Shown: piece by piece, positions 57,920-64,000 of the stretch | Position numbering within the stretch: the first letter of the stretch is position 1 | Layout: the number at the start of each line of letters is the position of its first letter | NCBI GenBank assembly: GCA_007026445.1 | Contig: VDMD01000022.1 | Span: forward strand, 310,001-374,000 | DNA: 64,000 nucleotides | Direction: 5' to 3' | From: Schizophyllum amplum | Lineage: Eukaryota > Basidiomycota > Agaricomycetes > Agaricales > Schizophyllaceae | Program-made: the position numbers and the translations under genes | Notes under the pieces: generated by a model | What the model was told of the DNA's origin: nothing | Databases searched by the model: none | Seen by the model: the letters and a program-made list of their open reading frames with translations, nothing else

Positions 57920-58996
57920 ATGCCAGTGCCGCCCTGTCACCATTGCAAGAGAACTGGATTCTTGACAGACCGTGCACTTGCTCTTCATATCTCGCAATGC
58001 CCTAGCCGACAAACGAACACTCAGGCGACGCTCGAGCGACTCGGCAAGCGCAAGGCGGCGGTACCTCCTGCGTCTACCCTCGCGTCTCCGCTCGTACCCC
58101 TGATCAAGAAGCAACGGAAAATGAATCTTACGCTTAAAATCAAGAAGCCAGCTCAGGTGCGTTGCAGATCTTCCCCCATTGTACGCTCTGATTAACGCGA
58201 CATACAGGACGTGCCCCCAGTCGGCGTTGCGGGACCATCTTTACAGCACAACGGCATGACGAACTGGGTCTAGCTGAAGATACAGACAATCTGTTGTCGT
58301 CCGTCGGGCCTCCCGTACAAGCAGCGATGGATGCGGACCGGTTGGTGATCGAGCCCCCCCCGTGCGCTGCCCTCTAGTCATACATATCACAGTTTCTAAC
58401 CATTATTCAGGTCCACCTTCCCCCTCCACTGTTTGAGCAAGATGTCGGTCCTCTAGACCGCTCTGCCCGCATACGACGCGTCCCGAAGCGACTGCACGAC
58501 ATGATACCCTCCGCCGCACCTCGCGTCCTGTAAACGCAGCTTCCTCAGCAGCTACGCATTCATCTGTCAGCTCCGGTCGCACCTTCGTCTCAAGCCCCTG
58601 CTCTGTCTATGTCCCCTACTCCTTCAGACGAAGGCTCCGATGTCGAAGTGATCGATCTGACGATCACGTCTACCTACGCCAATGAATTCGGGCTCTACCG
58701 CATCTATCACAGTACCCACGACCCTGATGATCTCATCACTGTCGACAACCTGGCGGACTCCCCTCACTTCGCATCTGAGCCCACTACCGTGCCACGCTGC
58801 CCGGACTCCGTCTTCGGTCTACCGCGCGAGCCAGATCACCAAGCCGCGCCACCGGCTGCTCCGTGGTTTGCCCCCCATCCGAACGCGAGCGTGGCGAACC
58901 TGATGGCCTGGCAACATCGTGGTGCAACGAAGACTACCGCGGGCCTACAGGATATGGTAGATACTATCAAAATGACTTCGAAAAGGACCACTTAGC
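57920..58996 (+). pseudogene. Decayed transposase-like fragment (Plavaka-type resemblance)
   Basis: The first frame (57920 onward) has one C2H2-like finger, CHHCKRTGFLTDRALALHISQC, then a basic linker, and ends at a TAG near 58271 after a plausible intron. A second frame (58609-58995) has DVEVIDLTI and then EFGLYRIYHSTHDPDDLITVD before stopping. A finger followed by an F-G-L-Y-R, T-H-D-P-D block is how I remember the N-terminus of Plavaka-type (CACTA-related) transposases of agaricomycetes. No DDE catalytic part, terminal inverted repeat or target-site duplication was found, so only a fragment remains. The assignment rests on memory of the pattern. Confidence 0.45.
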
Positions 58997-59582
58997 CGGT
59001 GTCCTGGTAAGGGCTGATACATGTACACCTGTGATGGTCACCCTGATAGGATACTCAACAAATATCATCCCCGATCAGGGCGTTGTGGGTCCAGCGCGGC
59101 TAGTAGTCCCGGCAAGGGCTGATCCCCTTTTGGCTTTTTTCGTGATGGTCCTCTTCGATTGACCGGGACCCTGCTTTCGACATTGCTGAGCGACTATCCT
59201 CCCCGAGAACCTGCCCTACATAATGACAGCTCATGGACGCTCTTGATGATGCGAGGTCTGTGATACGATACTTGCATCGGTTCAAGTGAGTACGCGCCAT
59301 TTACGCATTGGTACTTAGTCGGACGGTCATAGCTGCACCAAAAACTTGTCAACACTATGCTACAAGAGCAAGGAAAGCAAATATGACCCTTTCAAAAGGC
59401 TCTGCTCAGCTTGCACCTGATACCGGTGACGCTGCATCTATGGATGGCTCGGTTGCGCCGCGCGCGGATGAGGGCAATGCTAGATATTGCAACCCCATAC
59501 TGAAAGTAACCTATAAACGAAATGATTTTGCGAATCGGCCCATTCTCGTTCAGCGAACCTCATGATATAATAGTCTCCCCAG

Positions 59583-59605
59583 GCAGACGTTCGTAGAACG
59601 TCTGC
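59583..59605. repeat. Perfect inverted repeat, 10-bp arms, 3-bp loop
   Basis: GCAGACGTTC, loop GTA, GAACGTCTGC. It could form a short hairpin; no gene end lies next to it. Confidence 0.7.
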
Positions 59606-61653
59606 TGCTTGTCGCGCCCGGATCATAGGAGTGCCCGCATTTGATGTCACATGACATTTTCCGCGCTTTAACCTCCCTTTTATGTACTGATATCCGGCGG
59701 ATCACCGGTGCGAGTGCAAGGACGCGGGCGACGCGGTTGTCCCTGGGTTGTCCTTCTCTTTTTCCTGACCTTCTCCTGCTCATGTTGATCTCTGTAAATT
59801 CAACTTCCGAATCAAATGCGCGTGACTCTGTTTAACTGGAATTTTGAGCTAAGTATATGGTCATTGGCCATCTGCTCCGTTGCGCCCAAGTTGCGCCTAC
59901 TATGACTTGCCCAAGACGGCGCAGCCCAGCTGGATCTGAGATGGCGCTTTCGTAGCAGATCAAGGGGGACCCCGCGCGCGATGTCGTTAGGACGTGCTCC
60001 ACATCCGCTACATCTCCCTAAACAACTCGGATGCCACCTCTTCTCTGTTCACTGGATGCTCTCGGCAAATCCCGAGCGGGGCAGAAGTCGCATTGGTCAT
60101 CAGGATACCTTGCCTCAACCTTGTCGCACATATACAAGCAGTAGAAGCGCTATAATATCGACGACGGCACCGTGAGTGCGTTGAGACCGCCCGCCGCGTC
60201 GCGCGCGCGAGGTCCCTCGCGATTTGCCGGCAGACCGTGAACCGACGTCAAAAACGAAATCGGTGTGGCCTGTATTACCTGAATGGCCCTCAGTGAACTT
60301 GAAGCTATGAAGCTTGACAGCTTGTAAGTATCTGAAAGTCCACCGACGCATCATCAACAGTTCAAGGTCAACCATTCTGGCTAAGCCGCTGAGGACGCAG
60401 GAGCAGCACGAAGTGCGCCACATAAGTATGAAGTCGCATGACCGTCCGATATGTTCCTTCAAGCAGCATGGACACACCCTTCTTGTAATCTAGGTGTGCC
60501 AAGAGCATTAGTTCGCGCTCGTACACATCAGATTGCCACTGGTGCTAAGTCACAAGTGCTTCCGTATTGAAAACTTGAAAGTCTGGCTTGACTCGGAGTG
60601 TAATTGAGGTGAGATAAATACCACAAATTGCCCTTCAGCACAGACGAGCCAGTTTCCTCACACGCGATGCACAGTCATCGGCGGGAGAGAGGCAGACAAC
60701 CTCATAGCATGCATATTGCAGACAGCAAACGCAGCCGTACGCGGCGAGGGCGTCGCGCGCGCATCGGGCCACCGGGGCGTTGGCATTCGGACCGATAATC
60801 CGTCGGATATGGCTACATATAAGGGAAGTTAAAGCGCGGGAAACATCAGGTGACTTAAAATGCGGGCACTCCGGTTATCGGGGCGCGACATGAAGCAGAC
60901 TAATGATATAAGGTCAAAGTTGATAGATCGCGCATGGGCATCGTCTAGTATAGGCATGTATATTTTCAGAGGGATCGGTGGAGATGTGAGTGACGGGGAG
61001 GGGGAACAAGAGTGAGGCGGGGAACCCGGGTTGTACCCCTCACCGAAACGTCCGCCCTGCACAGCGACTTCGCTGGTCTTTCACTATGAAACTTTGCGTG
61101 GTAGTAGGTCTAGGTCCACTCAAACTACGTGTAACATTGCAGCAGTGTGACCTCGAGGGATCGTCCAGCAAAATTGCAAAACGTGTCGTATCTCGGTTGA
61201 TGAAGGTCCTCCCCCTACTCATGACACTGTGCGCCACCCAGCACATATATCGGTCTGAAAATTGATAAACATACGTCTTCTACTGTGATATACACTACGT
61301 GATTTTCTTGGAATATTTGCAGACCTGCGAACCACGCCAACCCGGGTGTTTCGTTGAGGGGGCCTGTTTCGGATAGGGGTTACTTTCAGTACATGATCGC
61401 GACATTTCAATGACTGCCTATCGGGGGGCTTGCGCGGACTCTCGGCTGCACGGTAAGTATGCGAACGGCTGACCGCAGGCAGACCGCAGGCAGGGAGATT
61501 CAGTAGCAAATGTCATCTCAGTGACTCACCGGCCCACTTAACATCATGCCTGCTCGCCTCAGGGAAAATGACGCGAAGTCCATTGGTAGACACTCGGACA
61601 CTCCTTCCGTGGCCGAAGAAGCAACTACGTATAGCACACGGCGAGAACGCAGA

Positions 61654-61659
61654 TATAAA
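61654..61659 (+). promoter_or_regulatory. TATA box of P450 copy 4
   Basis: TATAAA, 56 bp before the ATG at 61710, at the same distance as in copy 2. Confidence 0.6.
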
Positions 61660-61709
61660 GCTCATCGGTGTGTGGGATTGCAGCTGTAGTACCCCGCTCT
61701 CAGATCATG

Positions 61710-64000
61710 ATGGCTCCTCCTGGCGTAGGCCTGTTGACCAAAGCGCTGCCGCATCTAGCCCTCCCCTCCATCATTACCTATGGATGCCTCCGTGCCCTGG
61801 AGAACGTGCGCGAGGTCAAGCTACCCATTTGGATGACGGTCGCTATTGTTGTTCTCGTGCACCCGATGCTGTCGATCTTCCGTAGCTTTCGCGACGACTG
61901 GCAGATGCATAGCAAGGCAGCCGCTAATGCCGCGGTCGTTCCACCTCTTCTACCGAGCAAACTTCCCTTAGGGCTGAGTCACCTCAGTACCGTGCGGAAT
62001 ACGGTGAGATCAGGGGTGTTTGGTTAGTTTTCCGGGTCATCGCTGCAATGTGTACTGACGCGACGGTCAGCTCGTGTTTTGGGTGTGTGGGCCAAGGAGT
62101 TGGACGCCACCGTATACCGTGTCAACCTTCTGGGTAGAATCCGGGTATGTGGCACACCGCACATCGGCATTACCTTCGAGCTGACATATGCTTCAGTTTA
62201 TCACGATTGAGCCTGATCACGTCAAGGTATGCGCTGAAGAGAGCAGGTTTTGAAGTCTAGACTGACGCATAGCGTATCCTACAAGACCATTCTGGCGACT
62301 CAGTTCGAAGACTTTGATAAAGGTGAGTGTACCTGGCTCGTTCTTGACTTAGGCTGAAGCTGGTACCTCAGGCCCTGTAGTCTATGACTCATTCAAGTCT
62401 CTCCTTGGTAGCGGTGTCTTCAACTCGGATGGCGACATGTGGAAGTAAGTTGGTTTTCGTGATGTATACACTAGTCCTTATTGTTCATAGGTTTCACCGC
62501 ACCATGACGCGTCCGTTTTTCAACAAGGACAAGATTTCGCACTTCGACAACTTCGACCGGCACGCTAACGATATCATCCGCCTGGCGAAGGAGCGCATCG
62601 CTGAAGGCTACCCCATCGACTTCCAGGACATGGTTGCGAGGTTTACTCTCGACTCTGCTACTGAATATCTGTTCGGATACGACGTCAACTCATCCGGTGC
62701 GGGTCTCCCGTATCCACCGGGCGCTCCGAGTTCCAACCCGCCCGAGTTCTTCGCTCACTCATCCAATCGCTTCGTGGCGGCCTTTGGAGAGGGTCAAAAT
62801 CTGACAGCAATGCGCGTGCGGGTCGGCCCAGGCTGGCGTCTGTACGAAGCCTGGAAGGATAAGGTTCAGCCATGTCGGTGCGTATAAGGAATCTTTCATG
62901 TCTGAGCGCCATTGCTAACATATGTTGTACTCTAGGGACGTGGTAGATGGCTTTGTGAACGAGATTCTTGCGGATTCGGCCCTTCAGAAGGCAGACATTG
63001 AAGCTAAGAAGGCCACGTCGGAAACGAAGCCTGGTGATGATGATACACTCCTCTCACATCTCATGAAGTATACGCAAGGTGCGATAAATGCCTGCCTCCT
63101 TCACCCGTCCTACTCATGCTGTACTGTAGACCGCCGCATGCTTACGGATGAAATTGTCAATTTGCTGGTCGCTGGCCGCGACACTACTTCCGGTACCCTT
63201 TCATTCGGCATATACAAGCTGGCGGAACATCCCGACATCTTGGCCAAGCTGCGCGAGGAGATCCTTGATAAGGTAGGGGCGACGCGCCGACCGACCTTTG
63301 AGGACATTCGGGACATGAAGTGTGAGCGACATATCTCTCTCAGATGTTCCGGCAATTGACATGATGCAGACCTACGCGCCTTCTTGAATGGTACGCTCGG
63401 CATGCCGCTCGTCTGACGTTAAAACCTAACTTATACTCATGCGCCTATAGAGGTTCTACGTCTCTACCCCATTGTGTACGTGGTTGCCTTATTTGATCAG
63501 GGTTCGGTAGGCTAACTCTCTCTCAGTCCCATTAACGGCAGGCGAGTGGCCGTGGACAATAAATTGCATGGGTTGATTAATGATACCGCAACAGACAAGC
63601 AAACAAGGACACTCTTCTCCCGTTCAAGGACGCCAGCAAGCCCCCCGTCTTCATACCCAGCGGGACCAGGTGAGTGTCGGACCGCAATGGGACCGCTATT
63701 CCCTGGATCTGACATCTTGCAAGCGTCGTGTACAGTGTGTACCTGATACATCGGCGCACTGATCTCTGGGGTCCGGATGGTGCGTTCTCGCCCAAAAAGA
63801 GTGAACGACAGCCCGCTAACGATAGCTACTAACCTGTGCTACCCAGCCGGCACGTTCGACCCTGACCGTTTTATCGACGAGCGCCTAGGCAAATATCTTA
63901 CGCGCAACCCGTACATCTTTATCCCCTTCAACGCGGGCCCGCGCATCTGCCTCGGCCAGCAGGTGCGGCCTTCTTCCTCGAGCACTCCTTGGTTGTACTG
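61710..64000 (+). CDS. CYP63-like cytochrome P450, copy 4 (3' end outside window)
   Basis: The gene runs to the window edge, which cuts it in the intron just after the heme-loop exon. Exon 1 is 61710-62022 ([20 protein letters not shown] anchor); an ATG directly before it (61707) would add one Met. Visible signatures: [36 protein letters not shown]-helix VAGRDTT, K-helix EVLR, PDRF and heme loop [10 protein letters not shown]. All visible exons join in frame. A 15-nt exon (63527-63541) is followed by a GC-AG intron (63542-63594). It is very similar to copy 3 in exons, introns and leader, so the two are recent duplicates about 8.6 kb apart in the same orientation. Copy 4 keeps the canonical residues and the intact TATA box. 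Confidence 0.9.

Larger units (their letters stand above)
58997..61706. other. Gene-poor region before P450 copy 4
   Basis: About 2.7 kb with no gene that can be supported. Frames of up to 120 codons (e.g. 60115-60477 minus) lack family resemblance. It contains a hairpin-forming inverted repeat at 59583-59605 and ends in the promoter of P450 copy 4. Confidence 0.45.

Noticed and set aside
60115..60477. 120-codon minus-strand frame with cysteine-rich start
   Set aside because: Cysteines are not in a known pattern and the ends are not supported by any promoter or splice signal.
1..64000. tRNA genes, rRNA, CRISPR arrays, complete LTR elements
   Set aside because: No tRNA box A/B pair with foldable arms, no rRNA-like stretch, no regular spaced repeats and no paired long terminal repeats were seen by eye.

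Overview
This window is nuclear DNA from a basidiomycete fungus, most likely a wood-decaying agaricomycete of the Polyporales type. The evidence is GC-rich genes on both strands, each split by many 50-60 bp introns with GT(G/A)AGT-like donors, basidiomycete housekeeping proteins, and several CYP63-like cytochrome P450s, a family known from white-rot polypores. No prokaryotic, organellar, CRISPR or tRNA signal was seen. Species cannot be fixed from the sequence alone.

Layout. 0.1-2.5 kb: an F-box protein (-) and the cytochrome oxidase assembly factor COA6 (+). 3.2-5.3 kb: CYP63-like P450 copy 1 (+). 6.2-7.8 kb: a secreted GH71 alpha-1,3-glucanase (+). 8.3-11.1 kb: two tandem alpha/beta hydrolases (+). 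11.4-18.6 kb: Pds5 (-) and the ribosome-biogenesis WD protein Enp2/NOL10 (-). 19.6-22.1 kb: P450 copy 2 (+), convergent with HMG-CoA reductase at 22.6-27.3 kb (-). 27.4-31.6 kb: a gene-poor block with four short tandem-repeat arrays, two sharing a motif in opposite orientation. 31.6-32.2 kb: a broken GH71 copy. 33.5-34.7 kb: an RTA1-like membrane protein (+). 35.1-37.4 kb: an MFS exporter (-). 38.1-38.7 kb: ribosomal protein eL42 (-). 39.6-40.2 kb: a small secreted cysteine-rich protein (+). 40.6-41.6 kb: the GPI-anchor enzyme PIG-L (-). 42.1-45.9 kb: a GH92 alpha-mannosidase (+). 46.1-50.4 kb: a two-finger GATA factor (-) divergent from UTP25 (+). 51.1-52.3 kb: a GFA/Mss4-fold protein (+). 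53.1-55.7 kb: P450 copy 3 (+). 55.9-57.7 kb: an unrecognised coiled-coil protein (-). 57.9-59.0 kb: a decayed transposase-like fragment. 61.7-64 kb: P450 copy 4, cut by the window end.

How it works together. The window mixes single-copy core genes (cohesion, ribosome assembly, sterol synthesis, GPI anchors, cytochrome oxidase assembly) with expanded lifestyle genes (four P450s, two GH71 copies, GH92, paired hydrolases, MFS and RTA1 exporters). The accessory genes fit xenobiotic or lignin-derived aromatic handling and glucan or glycoprotein turnover, but they do not form one obvious pathway cluster.

Two window-wide points stand out. First, at least seven otherwise well-conserved reading frames are broken by single-base length changes, nearly all in short homopolymers, including HMG-CoA reductase and PIG-L. 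This looks like consensus error rather than biology. Second, three P450 paralogues share a 15-nt micro-exon followed by a GC-AG intron, which copy 1 lacks. Exon joins were made by eye from splice signals and protein similarity remembered from known families; no database search was run.
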